Of a stretch of DNA of 64,000 nt, positions 1-9,085 are shown in pieces (the first letter of the stretch is position 1; every line of letters begins with the position of its first letter). The stretch is from Nitrosococcus halophilus Nc 4 (GTDB lineage Bacteria > Pseudomonadota > Gammaproteobacteria > Nitrosococcales > Nitrosococcaceae): NCBI RefSeq assembly GCF_000024725.1, contig NC_013960.1, forward strand, positions 558,001-622,000, given 5' to 3'. The notes beneath the pieces are model-generated. The model was not told where the DNA came from, did no database searches, and was given only the letters and a program-made list of their open reading frames with translations. The position numbers and the translations under genes were made by a program.

Positions 1-1152
1 AAAGATCCCATTGGGACCAAAGGGGCCCGCCTGACGACTCAGATCTCTGTGGCTTCCCGGTATTTGGTCTATATGCCGGAGATGTCTGGCATTGGGGTTT
101 CGTTGAAAATTGAGGATGAAGAAGAACGCCAGCGGCTTAAGAATTTATTGGCTTCCATATTGCTCGAAGACGACCAGGGGGGGTATATCATTCGCACGGT
201 AGCAGAGGGAGCCATTGCAGACGAACTCCAGACGGACATGGAATTTTTGCATCGACTCTGGCGCACTATTAAAGAGCGCAGCCAAACCGTTAAAGCCGGC
301 CGCGTCGTTCATGAAGATTTGTCTTTGGTGATGCGGACGATGCGTGATCTTGTCCACGAGAGAGTCGAGCGGGTTCGTGTTGATTCCCGCGAAACTTATC
401 ATAAACTGGTTGATTTTGCTGAGCATTTCGTCCCTGAGCTGCTTGCTACCCTGGAATATTATCAGGGAGAGCGCCCGATCTTTGATCTTTATGGTATTGA
501 GGATGAAATCCAAAAATCCTTAGGCCGCAAAGTGCAACTTAAGTCGGGTGGCTATCTTATTATCGACCAGACCGAGGCCATGACGACCATTGATGTGAAT
601 ACGGGCGCCTTTGTGGGTCACCGTAATTTAGAGGAGACCATTTTTAAGACAAATCTGGAGGCGGCCCAAGCCATCTGTAGGCAGCTGAGATTGCGCAACC
701 TGGGTGGGATTATCATTATTGATTTTATTGACATGGAGGAAGAGGATCACAAGCGGCAGGTATTGCGGGCTCTAGAAAAGGGATTGGAAAAGGACCATGC
801 CAAGACTCATATCAGCGAGGTTTCTTCCCTGGGATTAGTGGAAATGACCCGCAAGCGCACCCGGGAGAGCCTGGAGCAAATCCTCTGTGAGACCTGTCCT
901 ACCTGTGGCGGTCGGGGGACCGTCAAAACAGTAGAGACTGTCTGTTACGAAATCCTGCGCGAGATTTTACGAGAGGCCCGGCAATTCGAGGCAAGCCAGT
1001 ACTTGGTCATTGCTGCCCAAGAAGTTGTGGATCGCTTAATGGATGAGGAATCCGCCAGTGTGGCCGAACTGGAGGCCTTTATCGGCAAGCCTATCAAATT
1101 CCAGGCAGAATTGCTCTATATGCGCGAGCAATTCGATGTTGTGATGATGTAA
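1..1152 (+). CDS. rng: Ribonuclease G, 5' end cut off by window edge
   Basis: RNase E/G-family endoribonuclease that matures the 5' end of 16S rRNA and decays mRNAs. The reading frame is open from base 1, so the N-terminal S1 domain lies outside the window and 383 residues are visible. The DNase I-like catalytic core is clear: DVNTG near base 590 and DFIDM near base 720 carry the two Mg-binding aspartates. The zinc-link cysteines follow in CETCPTCGGRG near base 890. There is no long RNase E-type C-terminal scaffold, so RNase G fits better than RNase E. It is followed 23 bases later by yhdP, the usual rng-yhdP-tldD order of gammaproteobacteria. Confidence 0.95.
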   Translation, partial: KDPIGTKGARLTTQISVASRYLVYMPEMSGIGVSLKIEDEEERQRLKNLLASILLEDDQGGYIIRTVAEGAIADELQTDMEFLHRLWRTIKERSQTVKAGRVVHEDLSLVMRTMRDLVHERVERVRVDSRETYHKLVDFAEHFVPELLATLEYYQGERPIFDLYGIEDEIQKSLGRKVQLKSGGYLIIDQTEAMTTIDVNTGAFVGHRNLEETIFKTNLEAAQAICRQLRLRNLGGIIIIDFIDMEEEDHKRQVLRALEKGLEKDHAKTHISEVSSLGLVEMTRKRTRESLEQILCETCPTCGGRGTVKTVETVCYEILREILREARQFEASQYLVIAAQEVVDRLMDEESASVAELEAFIGKPIKFQAELLYMREQFDVVMM

Positions 1153-1175
1153 CCGCTCACCTAAAACTGGCATTT

Positions 1176-4100
1176 ATGGCTGTTATCCGTTTTTCCCTTC
1201 GTTGGTTTTATTTCTCCCTTGGGATACTCGCATTCTGTACTGTGTCCATTGTGGGGATGTTGTGGGTACTATGGGCAACGGTGGGAGAGGAGCCGGCCAC
1301 AGCCTCCCGTTGGCTCAGCACTTTCCTCGGGCGAGAGGTTCAGATTGGGCACATCGATCTGAGTTGGCGGGGGCTTGAGCCTAAATTACGGCTCACCGAA
1401 GTGCGGGTTCTGGACCCCAAAACCGAGGAGCAGTTGCTGAGTTTCAGGGAAGCCTATCTGGGAACCGCGCCCTATCGCTCCCTTATCGAAGGGGAATGGT
1501 TGCCGCGGCACCTGACCATTATGGGAGGGCAGCTTACCGTTGAGCGGAAACCAGAAGGGTGTGTTCGTGTCCATGGCTTGCAAAGCCTTGAGGCCCCTTG
1601 TCCCGATCCTCCCCGTTTGCCAGCGTGGTTGCTTGAGCTCACCCAGTTGACGCTGGTGGATGTGGATATCCGCTGGCTCGATCCCGCTTTGGAAAGAAAA
1701 CCCTTAAGCCTGAAAGTGGAGGAGTTGTGGCTAAAGAATAAGGGAGACCTTCATCAGGTTGAGGGGAAAGCAACCTTGCCGGAGGAATTTGGTAGAGAAA
1801 TTGCCATTAAGGCGAAATTTACCGGCAGAAGCATCCGGGGTTTCGAAAGTAAAGGGACCCTTCACCTTAAGGGGGAAAGCCTACAATTGGCTCCCTGGTA
1901 CCCTCATGACTTCCTTTATGGGCTGTATTTCACCCAGGGCAGGGGTAATCTAGAATTGGGTTTGCGTTGGAGCAAGGCGGCTTTGCGTCAGGCAGTGGTT
2001 AAGTTTGATTGGAAGAGCCTGCAAATTGTCGGTAAGGCCCAAGGGGCAGAGGCCCCTCCCCCCATTGCTTTTCAGCAGTTGGCCGGCACGGCCCACTATC
2101 ATTCATTGGCACAGGGATGGTCTCTGAAGATCCCCCGGTTAGTGGTAGTCCGAAATGACAAGGCATGGCCAGCCACGGCGCTACAGGTCAGAATGGAAAG
2201 GGAACCCACCTTTAAGCTCCAAGGCCAGTTTACGTTTCTTCGTTTGCAGGATATTGCCGCTCTCTTTCAACTCAGCGACCAGCTAGATCCTCAATTGCGT
2301 CTCTTGCTGCTAGAGGTTCAACCGGTGGGAGAACTGCGGGATGTCAAGGTGGTTTTACCGCTCGGGGAAGCGCAAGGAAAGAATTGGAAATTTTCTGCTA
2401 GTACAGCGCAATTTGGGGTTCGACCTTGGCAACATTGGCCTGGTTGCCAAGGCTTGTCCTTTGATGTGCAGTTAATCGGTGGCGAAGGGCAACTGCATAT
2501 TAATAGTCGCCATGTCCAGCTTTTCAGTGACGACTTGGAGAAGCCGGTGATGGTGGATAGTCTGGGGGGGCGAATCACCTGGCTGCAGAAGAAGGCGGGT
2601 TGGCGAGTTCTTGCTGACCACATCCAATTGCGGAACTCCGATCTGGCCTTGACTGCCGCACTGCGCCTTAAGGAGCCGCCCCAGGCCAATAGCCCCTATT
2701 TGGACCTGTCCGTGGAGTTGGAAAAACTGGATCTCGCAGCATTATCTCAGTATCTCCCTTCACGCTATATGAAGCCTGGCTTAGTACGGTGGTTGAATCA
2801 AGCTTTTCCCAAGGGAGGGAGCGCGAAAGGCGGTCTTGTTTTCCAGGGTCCCGTGGATCGCTTTCCTCCCCCCCAGGACCAGGGCCGGTTTACTACGAAC
2901 TTGGACATTCAGGGGCCTACATTGAACTACGCTAGGGGGTGGCCGGCATTGGAAGGGGTGGAGGCTCATCTCCATAGCGATGGTCGGCATATCACTATCC
3001 AGGCGACTGAAGGCCGGATGTTCAATGCCCGAGTGACAGAGGCGGCGGTTCGGATTGCTGATCTTGGCGCTAGGACAATCCCGCTAACAGTGGTAGGTTG
3101 GGCCCAAGGAGATGCTGAAGATGCCAGGCGTTTTATTCAGCACAGTCCCTTGCAGAAGAAATATGGAGGATTTCTTGAGGAAATAAAATTGAGCGGTGAT
3201 ACTCGCCTGAAGCTGAAGTTGATGATGCCTCTAGGAAAAAAGAAAAAACGGCCCGAAGTGGATGGAGAATTAATTTTTGCAGATGCTCATTTGCGCCAGC
3301 GGGTTCATCCTTTCTTAACATTCACTGCCATTAACGGCAGCGTGTCTTTTACTCAGGCGGGACTTAACTCGGAAGGCTTGGCTGCCCAGTTCTTAGAACA
3401 GCCGATTAAGGCCGATCTCCGCAGCTTATCTAACCAGAAGGGGGAGGCAGAGGTTCGGTTGCGTCTCAATGGTCACCTGGAAGCGCTACGACTTGCGGAG
3501 AAGTGGTTTCCCTCCTGGTCCCCCTGGTTTCAGGGTGCTGCTGATTTTACCGCCCATATCATCTTTCGAAAGGCTAAGACGAGTGGAGACAAGGTCACCA
3601 CAGTCCGGGTGAGTTCTGCGCTGAAGGGGATCGAGGTGACTTTGCCGCCGCCGTTGGCAAAGCCAGCTGACCAGGGGCAAAAGTTGCTATGGGAGATTCG
3701 TGGGACCCATGGAGATAAAAAACAAATCACCCTCACCTATGGCGATGGGCTACAGGGGGTGTTCGAGATTACAGGAAGTGGGAAGTCATTGCGTCTTTTA
3801 AAAGGGAAGATAAGGGTGGGAAATGGTCCGCCTGTCCTGCCTGAACGGGGGATTTGGCTGGTGGGCACCCTGCCTCAACTTTCAATAGATGCTTGGCGAA
3901 AAGTACTCACGAAAACTGCCCGAGGGGATTCCAGTAAATTGGTGCAGCCCGATCACATGGTCTTGCAAGTGGAGCAGATGGAGCTGTTTGGGTGGCATTT
4001 TGGGGGGGTCACAGTGAAGGTCAACCGGGAACTCTCCCATTGGCAAACTCAGGTATCGGGGCCTTCTTTGAAAGGGAGTATCACGATACCTGCTCAAGGT

Positions 4101-5036
4101 TCGAAGGGACCTTTAACCGCTGATTTGGATTATTTGCACTTACATTCGAGGGCATTGGAGGGTGAATTTCAACTTGCCCATCCCCAGTCGTGGCCGGCGC
4201 TCGATCTGATCTGCCGTCAGTGCCAATACAACAATTATGATTTGGGCGTGATTAAAGTGTACGCCAGCCCCTATGCCAATGGCTTACATCTAGAAGAGCT
4301 GGAAATGGTCTCGCCGGTTATGCAACTTAGGGCCAGTGGAGATTGGACCGTGCACGGGGAGACCCAATGGTCCCACTTGGATATCAAAGCCCATAGCCCG
4401 GATCTGGGTCAATTACTGACTAAATTTAATTATCAAACCAATATTGCTGGAGGAAAAACGGAGGTTGAGATTGTCGCCGGTTGGCCCGGCGCGCCCACTT
4501 TATTCGACCTTGAGCGGCTAGACGGCAGTATGCGGTTGACAGTGGGCAAGGGCCGTTTGTTGAATGTGGAGCCTGGAGCGGGACGGTTATTCGGTCTACT
4601 GAGTGTTTCAACCCTTCCGCGGCGGTTGGCACTGGATTTCAGCGATATTTTTAGTAAGGGCTTTGCCTTTGACCGAATTCAGGGTACATTCGCCATCCGT
4701 CAGGGGAATGCTTATTCCAACCAATTGGTTATGGAAGGCCCCACTGCTCAGGTCCAGGCAAGCGGAAGGATTGGCTTGGCAACTCAAGACTATGACCAGA
4801 TAATAGCGGTAACCCCCAATGTCTTTTCAAGTTTGCCTCTCGCTGGGGCGGTGGCCGGTGGGCCAGTGGGCCTGGGAGTCGGTACTGCCATTATGCTAGC
4901 GGATAAATTAGTGGATAAGATGTTCGGCACTCAGGTGGGACAGCTGCTGACTTATTATTACACGGTTTCTGGCCCTTGGGCCAAACCGCTCGTGTCCCGA
5001 GTCAATAAACTTCTCCCGTCCCAAGAAGACGACTAG
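1176..5036 (+). CDS. yhdP: YhdP-family AsmA-like envelope protein
   Basis: Very large (1286 aa) inner-membrane-anchored periplasmic protein of the YhdP/TamB/AsmA superfamily. In E. coli these proteins help move phospholipid between the inner and outer membranes. One N-terminal membrane helix (about residues 10-32) is followed by a long beta-rich periplasmic region. The C-terminal part, with RLFGLLSVSTLPRRL and LDFSDIFSKGFAFD, is typical of the family. The length matches the usual 1250-1300 aa. It lies directly after rng and was probably co-transcribed with it. The function is taken from the family. Confidence 0.9.
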   Translation: MAVIRFSLRWFYFSLGILAFCTVSIVGMLWVLWATVGEEPATASRWLSTFLGREVQIGHIDLSWRGLEPKLRLTEVRVLDPKTEEQLLSFREAYLGTAPYRSLIEGEWLPRHLTIMGGQLTVERKPEGCVRVHGLQSLEAPCPDPPRLPAWLLELTQLTLVDVDIRWLDPALERKPLSLKVEELWLKNKGDLHQVEGKATLPEEFGREIAIKAKFTGRSIRGFESKGTLHLKGESLQLAPWYPHDFLYGLYFTQGRGNLELGLRWSKAALRQAVVKFDWKSLQIVGKAQGAEAPPPIAFQQLAGTAHYHSLAQGWSLKIPRLVVVRNDKAWPATALQVRMEREPTFKLQGQFTFLRLQDIAALFQLSDQLDPQLRLLLLEVQPVGELRDVKVVLPLGEAQGKNWKFSASTAQFGVRPWQHWPGCQGLSFDVQLIGGEGQLHINSRHVQLFSDDLEKPVMVDSLGGRITWLQKKAGWRVLADHIQLRNSDLALTAALRLKEPPQANSPYLDLSVELEKLDLAALSQYLPSRYMKPGLVRWLNQAFPKGGSAKGGLVFQGPVDRFPPPQDQGRFTTNLDIQGPTLNYARGWPALEGVEAHLHSDGRHITIQATEGRMFNARVTEAAVRIADLGARTIPLTVVGWAQGDAEDARRFIQHSPLQKKYGGFLEEIKLSGDTRLKLKLMMPLGKKKKRPEVDGELIFADAHLRQRVHPFLTFTAINGSVSFTQAGLNSEGLAAQFLEQPIKADLRSLSNQKGEAEVRLRLNGHLEALRLAEKWFPSWSPWFQGAADFTAHIIFRKAKTSGDKVTTVRVSSALKGIEVTLPPPLAKPADQGQKLLWEIRGTHGDKKQITLTYGDGLQGVFEITGSGKSLRLLKGKIRVGNGPPVLPERGIWLVGTLPQLSIDAWRKVLTKTARGDSSKLVQPDHMVLQVEQMELFGWHFGGVTVKVNRELSHWQTQVSGPSLKGSITIPAQGSKGPLTADLDYLHLHSRALEGEFQLAHPQSWPALDLICRQCQYNNYDLGVIKVYASPYANGLHLEELEMVSPVMQLRASGDWTVHGETQWSHLDIKAHSPDLGQLLTKFNYQTNIAGGKTEVEIVAGWPGAPTLFDLERLDGSMRLTVGKGRLLNVEPGAGRLFGLLSVSTLPRRLALDFSDIFSKGFAFDRIQGTFAIRQGNAYSNQLVMEGPTAQVQASGRIGLATQDYDQIIAVTPNVFSSLPLAGAVAGGPVGLGVGTAIMLADKLVDKMFGTQVGQLLTYYYTVSGPWAKPLVSRVNKLLPSQEDD

Positions 5037-5161
5037 CAAAAAACAAGGTTGAGAGGGAAAATCTAACTGGAGTGGGAACTTAGGGGTTGCGGTGCTTATC
5101 CCATATCCATAGATATTCCTTACCCATATTGGATTAAATATAAATAAATAGGAGAGAGCGT

Positions 5162-5989
5162 GTGAGTTTTGTCGCGGCCATTCAAATGGCATCGGGGCCA
5201 AATGTAGGGGCCAACCTGCTCGAGGTGGAGCGGCTTATTGCCCAAGCTGCTGCCGAAGGAGCAAATTTGGTAGTGCTCCCCGAAAATTTTGCCCTCATGG
5301 GAGAGAAGGATGATGCTCTGCTGAGTATTGTTGAGGAGGAGGGAGAAGGTCCACTTCAGAGTTTCCTAGCGCAGCAGGCAGCTAGGTATAAACTCTGGTT
5401 GGTGGGGGGTACGGTGCCATTGCGGGCTTCTGAAACGGGCAAGGTCCGCGCAGCATGCCTGCTCTTTGATGCCAGTGGCCGGCGGGTAGCACGCTACGAT
5501 AAACTTCATTTATTCGATGTTTCTCTTCCCGGTGGAGGAGAGAGATACTGTGAGTCTCTGACTATTGAGCCTGGTCGGGAGGTAGTCGTTGCCGATACCC
5601 CCTTTGGCAAAATAGGGCTTGCTGTTTGTTATGATCTGCGTTTCCCAGAGTTGTTTCGTTGCTTAGTGGAGCAAGGGATGGAAATCCTGGCTTTACCATC
5701 GGCTTTTACCGCATTGACGGGTCGGGCCCACTGGGAGCCCTTAGTGCGGGCACGGGCGATTGAAAATCTATGCTATGTGGTGGCGGCGGGTCAGGGAGGT
5801 TTTCATGCCAGCGGGCGAACCACTCATGGGGATAGCATGATTGTTGACCCTTGGGGTGTCGTGCTAGCCCGTTTGCCCCGCGGTTCTGGCGTGATCACCG
5901 CGGAGTTGGACCCGGAGCGGCTGCGTAGCACTCGCCGCAATTTTCCAACTATCGAGCATCGACGCCTGAGCTGTAAGTTATCCTCCTAG
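5162..5989 (+). CDS. Carbon-nitrogen hydrolase (nitrilase superfamily, Nit1-like)
   Basis: 275-aa hydrolase of the nitrilase superfamily. The catalytic triad is visible as Glu41 (LPENFALMG), Lys114 (YDKLHLFD) and Cys156 (AVCYDLRFPELF). Length and the YDLRFPELFR signature fit the Nit1/deaminated-glutathione amidase branch, which repairs side products of transaminases; that substrate is inferred. The start is a GTG preceded by AGGAGAG. The gene sits between yhdP and tldD, a common place for such a gene in gammaproteobacteria. Its stop codon lies inside the left arm of an inverted-repeat element that fills the gap to tldD. Confidence 0.88.
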   Translation: MSFVAAIQMASGPNVGANLLEVERLIAQAAAEGANLVVLPENFALMGEKDDALLSIVEEEGEGPLQSFLAQQAARYKLWLVGGTVPLRASETGKVRAACLLFDASGRRVARYDKLHLFDVSLPGGGERYCESLTIEPGREVVVADTPFGKIGLAVCYDLRFPELFRCLVEQGMEILALPSAFTALTGRAHWEPLVRARAIENLCYVVAAGQGGFHASGRTTHGDSMIVDPWGVVLARLPRGSGVITAELDPERLRSTRRNFPTIEHRRLSCKLSS

Positions 5990-6209
5990 AAACGGGAGTT
6001 GACTGCTTAGAAGCACGGGAAAGGTTCTATGAATTTTGACTTTCTGGCCGCTGATCGGCTTCCCCCTTTAGGTGGCGCGGCTACGGGCCTGATGGCCGGT
6101 TGGCGGTGTTGCTCCTCCTGGTGGAGGATGGCCCCACGGCGTCGTCGCACCTTGCCATCCCGCAGGCTCACCGCACCCTTGGGCACGCCCAACTGCCGTT
6201 TCTAGGAGG
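5982..6209. repeat. 228-bp element bounded by 14-bp perfect inverted repeats
   Basis: The gap between the nitrilase gene and tldD is bounded by CCTCCTAGAAACGG (5982-5995) and its exact reverse complement (6196-6209). The left arm overlaps the nitrilase stop codon. The right arm contains AGGAGG just before tldD. The same core arms form a compact hairpin at 37008-37049. No convincing gene is inside; one frame from 6030 is open for about 58 codons but matches nothing I recognise. It is probably a MITE- or REP-like mobile repeat; mobility is inferred. Confidence 0.6.
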
Positions 6210-6218
6210 ATGAGTCAA

Positions 6219-7658
6219 ATGGAACTCAAGGAGACGGCCAAGGCGTTGTTGTTGGCGCCTGCTGGCCTTAGCGAGACAGACCTGGAACGGGTGCTAGGGC
6301 AATTGATGAGTCGGCATGTTGATAGCGCTGACCTTTACTTTCAATTGAGTCGACAGGAAAGTTGGGTGTTAGAAGATGGGGTTGTCAAGGAGGGGAGTCA
6401 TAGCCGGGATCAAGGGGTTGGCGTACGGGCCATCAGCGGAGAAAAGACGGGATTTGCTTATTCTGACGAAGTGTTATTACCCGCTTTGACTCAGGCTGCG
6501 GCTGCAGCCCGTGCTATCGCCCATCACGGTGCCCAGGGAAGCCTCCAGGCTTGGCGTGCTCAGCCGGAGAGAAAGTTGTATGCGTCTATCGATCCTTTGG
6601 ACACTTTATCCACAGAGGATAAAGTGTCCTTGTTGCAGCAAGTTGATCAAGAAGCTCGGCGCCAAGATCCCCGGGTCAAGCAGGTGGTGATCAGCCTGCT
6701 GGGAACCCAGGACGTGGTGTTAATCGCCGCTAACGATGGCACCCTAGCGGCCGATATTCGTCCCCTTGTGAGGCTTAACGTCAGTGTTATTGTGGAACAA
6801 TCAGGACGGCGGGAGCAGGGCAGTGCCGGAGGTGGTGCCCGTTTGGGCTACGATTATTTCCTGGAACAGGAGCGGGCCTTGGGTTATGCTCGCGAAGCTA
6901 CTCGCCAGGCCCTCATCAACTTAGAGGCCAAGGAAGCGCCTGCTGGAACCATGACTGTAGTATTGGGGGCGGGTTGGCCGGGAGTGCTGTTGCACGAAGC
7001 CGTAGGCCATGGTTTGGAAGGAGATTTTAACCGTAAGGGCAGTTCCACGTACGCGGGGCGGATCGGGGAAAAAGTAGCCTCAAAGTATTGTACTGTGGTG
7101 GATGATGGTACCCTGGCTAACCGTCGCGGCTCGCTTACGGTTGATGATGAGGGCACTCCGGCACACTGCACCTTATTAATCGAGAATGGGGTGCTTCGAG
7201 GCTATATGCAGGATAAACTGAATGCCCGGCTTAGCAGCGCCCAACCGACCGGTAATGGCCGCCGCCAGTCCTATGCCCATTTGCCTATGCCGCGCATGAC
7301 CAATACTTACCTGCTGCCAGGACAGCATGATCCGGGTGAGATCATCGCCTCTGTTGAGAAAGGACTGTATGCGGTCAATTTTGGGGGTGGCCAGGTGGAT
7401 ATCACCTCTGGAAAATTTGTTTTTACCACCAGTGAAGCCTACCTCATTGAAAATGGTAGGGTCACTTGCCCGGTTAAGGGAGCGACTTTAATTGGAAATG
7501 GGCCTGAGGTGATGGCACAAGTGGCGATGGTGGGCAATGATCTAAGGCTCGATCCGGGGGTGGGAACCTGTGGCAAAGAAGGCCAAAGGGTGCCTGTCGG
7601 TGTGGGGCAGCCTACCTTGCGGATTGATGGTTTAACCATAGGTGGGACTTCGATATAA
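6219..7658 (+). CDS. tldD: Metalloprotease TldD
   Basis: Zinc metallopeptidase subunit of the TldD/TldE pair, which processes ribosomally made peptides such as microcin B17 and degrades the CcdA antitoxin in E. coli. The metal-binding HEAVGH motif is encoded at 6993-7010 and is followed by the expected [12 protein letters not shown] stretch. Full length is about 479 aa. An ATG also exists at 6210, but AGGAGG at 6204-6209 is spaced correctly (9 bases) only for the ATG at 6219, so that start is chosen. The partner gene (pmbA/tldE) is not in this window. Confidence 0.95.
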   Translation: MELKETAKALLLAPAGLSETDLERVLGQLMSRHVDSADLYFQLSRQESWVLEDGVVKEGSHSRDQGVGVRAISGEKTGFAYSDEVLLPALTQAAAAARAIAHHGAQGSLQAWRAQPERKLYASIDPLDTLSTEDKVSLLQQVDQEARRQDPRVKQVVISLLGTQDVVLIAANDGTLAADIRPLVRLNVSVIVEQSGRREQGSAGGGARLGYDYFLEQERALGYAREATRQALINLEAKEAPAGTMTVVLGAGWPGVLLHEAVGHGLEGDFNRKGSSTYAGRIGEKVASKYCTVVDDGTLANRRGSLTVDDEGTPAHCTLLIENGVLRGYMQDKLNARLSSAQPTGNGRRQSYAHLPMPRMTNTYLLPGQHDPGEIIASVEKGLYAVNFGGGQVDITSGKFVFTTSEAYLIENGRVTCPVKGATLIGNGPEVMAQVAMVGNDLRLDPGVGTCGKEGQRVPVGVGQPTLRIDGLTIGGTSI

Positions 7659-7678
7659 AAGTCAGCAACAGAGAGGTT

Positions 7679-8722
7679 ATGGAAAAACAGCGTAAAGCCG
7701 TAGCCCTGATTTCAGGAGGGCTAGATTCCATGCTTGCTGCCAAGGTGATGCAGGAGCAGGGTATCCACGTAGAAGGAATCAATTTTTTTACTGGTTTCTG
7801 TGTAGAAGGTCATACCCACGCCATTCGAAACAAGGATAAAAAGCGAGCTAAGCGCAATAATGCCTTATGGGCCGCTGAGCAACTAGGGATCAAGTTGCAT
7901 ATGGTAGAGGTTATCGATGAATACAAGGATGTTGTGCTCAATCCAAAATATGGCTATGGGGCTCATCTTAATCCCTGCCTGGATTGTAAGTGCTTTATGG
8001 TGACTAAGGCGTTGGCGTGGATGAAAGAGAATGGCTTTGATTTTATCGTCACGGGCGAGGTCGTGGGCCAGCGGCCCAAGTCTCAGCGGGCGGACACTAT
8101 GCCGGTTGTGGCGCGAGAGTCGGGGGCTCATGATTTATTATTGCGGCCTCTTTGCGCTAAGAATCTGCCGCCAACCCTTCCGGAGCGTGAAGGTTGGGTG
8201 GATCGGGATAAACTTTATGATTTTAGTGGGCGCTCGCGTAAGCCGCAAATGGCTTTGGTGGCCCGTTTTGGGATTGAGGATTACGCCCAGCCGGCGGGTG
8301 GCTGCTGTTTCCTGACCGATGCGAACTATTCGGCTAAGTTGGCTGATTTATGGCAGGCCCGTAGTGCCCGAGACTACGATTTAGACGATATTATGTTGCT
8401 TAAAGTCGGGCGACATCTGCGGCCACGCCCCCATTTTAAACTTATTGTGGCGCGTGATGGGGGGGAAAGTAATTACTTGGAAGGCTATGCCAAAGAGTTT
8501 ATTCACTTGCGGACGGTCAGTCACAAGGGGCCGTTAACGTTGGTTGATGGTGCTCTGGAAGAAGAAGATATGATCCTGGCTGGCCAATTGGTGGCCCGCT
8601 TTAGCCAAGGACGAGAGGCGCAGCAAGTACAGGTAAAAGTCGTCCGTCCCAGTGGATTGACACAGACCTTGGAGGTTGCGCCTCTCTCCAATGAAGATAT
8701 ACCCAAAGAGTGGTATGTCTGA
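7679..8722 (+). CDS. PP-loop ATPase, MnmA/ThiI-like thiolase candidate
   Basis: 347-aa protein. The N-terminal PP-loop SGGLDSMLA marks an ATP-pyrophosphatase that adenylates a substrate, as in MnmA and ThiI tRNA thiolases. Further cysteine motifs (NPCLDCKCFM near residue 100 and GGCCFLTD near 205) could carry persulfide or metal. The C-terminal part (about 240-347) is not MnmA-like and resembles an NFACT-R-type RNA-binding segment. Such proteins are often annotated as tRNA thiouridylate enzymes; the exact substrate is unknown. A TusA-like sulfur carrier gene follows directly, which supports a sulfur-transfer role. It starts 20 bases after tldD. Confidence 0.7.
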   Translation: MEKQRKAVALISGGLDSMLAAKVMQEQGIHVEGINFFTGFCVEGHTHAIRNKDKKRAKRNNALWAAEQLGIKLHMVEVIDEYKDVVLNPKYGYGAHLNPCLDCKCFMVTKALAWMKENGFDFIVTGEVVGQRPKSQRADTMPVVARESGAHDLLLRPLCAKNLPPTLPEREGWVDRDKLYDFSGRSRKPQMALVARFGIEDYAQPAGGCCFLTDANYSAKLADLWQARSARDYDLDDIMLLKVGRHLRPRPHFKLIVARDGGESNYLEGYAKEFIHLRTVSHKGPLTLVDGALEEEDMILAGQLVARFSQGREAQQVQVKVVRPSGLTQTLEVAPLSNEDIPKEWYV

Positions 8723-8776
8723 TTGTGCTCATTAAGCTGTAGTTGGCTTTTGATTAGCCACCCTGAGGAGATGTTG

Positions 8777-9013
8777 ATGAACGTGCAAACATTGGATGTT
8801 CGCCATTTACTCTGCCCGTTACCTGTGATTCGGACCCAACAAAAAGTTAAGGAACTGATACCAGGGGATGTTTTGGAGGTCATAAGCACCGATCCGGGGG
8901 CGTTGAACGATATTCCCGCATGGTGCCGGGTCAATGGCCATCGCGTGCTTAAAGCGACCGAACGTGACCGGGAAGTGGTGGTACGTTTGGAAGTGGGTAA
9001 AACAGCAAATTAA
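8777..9013 (+). CDS. TusA-family sulfur carrier protein
   Basis: 78-aa protein with the CPxP motif of the TusA/SirA family (LCPLPVIRTQQKV near residue 12). The cysteine carries a persulfide and passes sulfur to a thiolase such as MnmA. The ATG at 8777 is chosen because GAGGAG at 8765-8770 lies 6 bases upstream; the ATG at 8771 is too close. The frame remains open upstream to 8723, but that sequence is not family-like. It sits 54 bases after a PP-loop thiolase-like gene, so the two may form a dedicated pair. Sequence alone cannot separate TusA from paralogues used in sulfur oxidation. Confidence 0.88.
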   Translation: MNVQTLDVRHLLCPLPVIRTQQKVKELIPGDVLEVISTDPGALNDIPAWCRVNGHRVLKATERDREVVVRLEVGKTAN

Positions 9014-9022
9014 ATTCTGAAA

Positions 9023-9037
9023 GCACTATCATGGTGC
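9023..9037 (+). promoter_or_regulatory. NtrC-type binding site upstream of glnA
   Basis: GCAC-TATCA-TGGTGC fits the NtrC box GCAC-N5-TGGTGC exactly and lies 49 bases before the glnA start. I find no matching sigma-54 -24/-12 element between it and the gene, so the site may act on an overlapping sigma-70 promoter, as at glnAp1 of E. coli. Regulation is inferred from the motif. Confidence 0.7.
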
Positions 9038-9085
9038 ACTATGATATTTTTGAACCTAAATAGATCTTGACCGGAGGGGACTTCG

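Noticed and set aside
6007-6192. Minus-strand frame of 61 codons and a plus-strand frame from 6030 inside the 228-bp element
   Set aside because: Neither has a domain or a good start; a faint NUDIX-like pattern in another frame was too weak to call.
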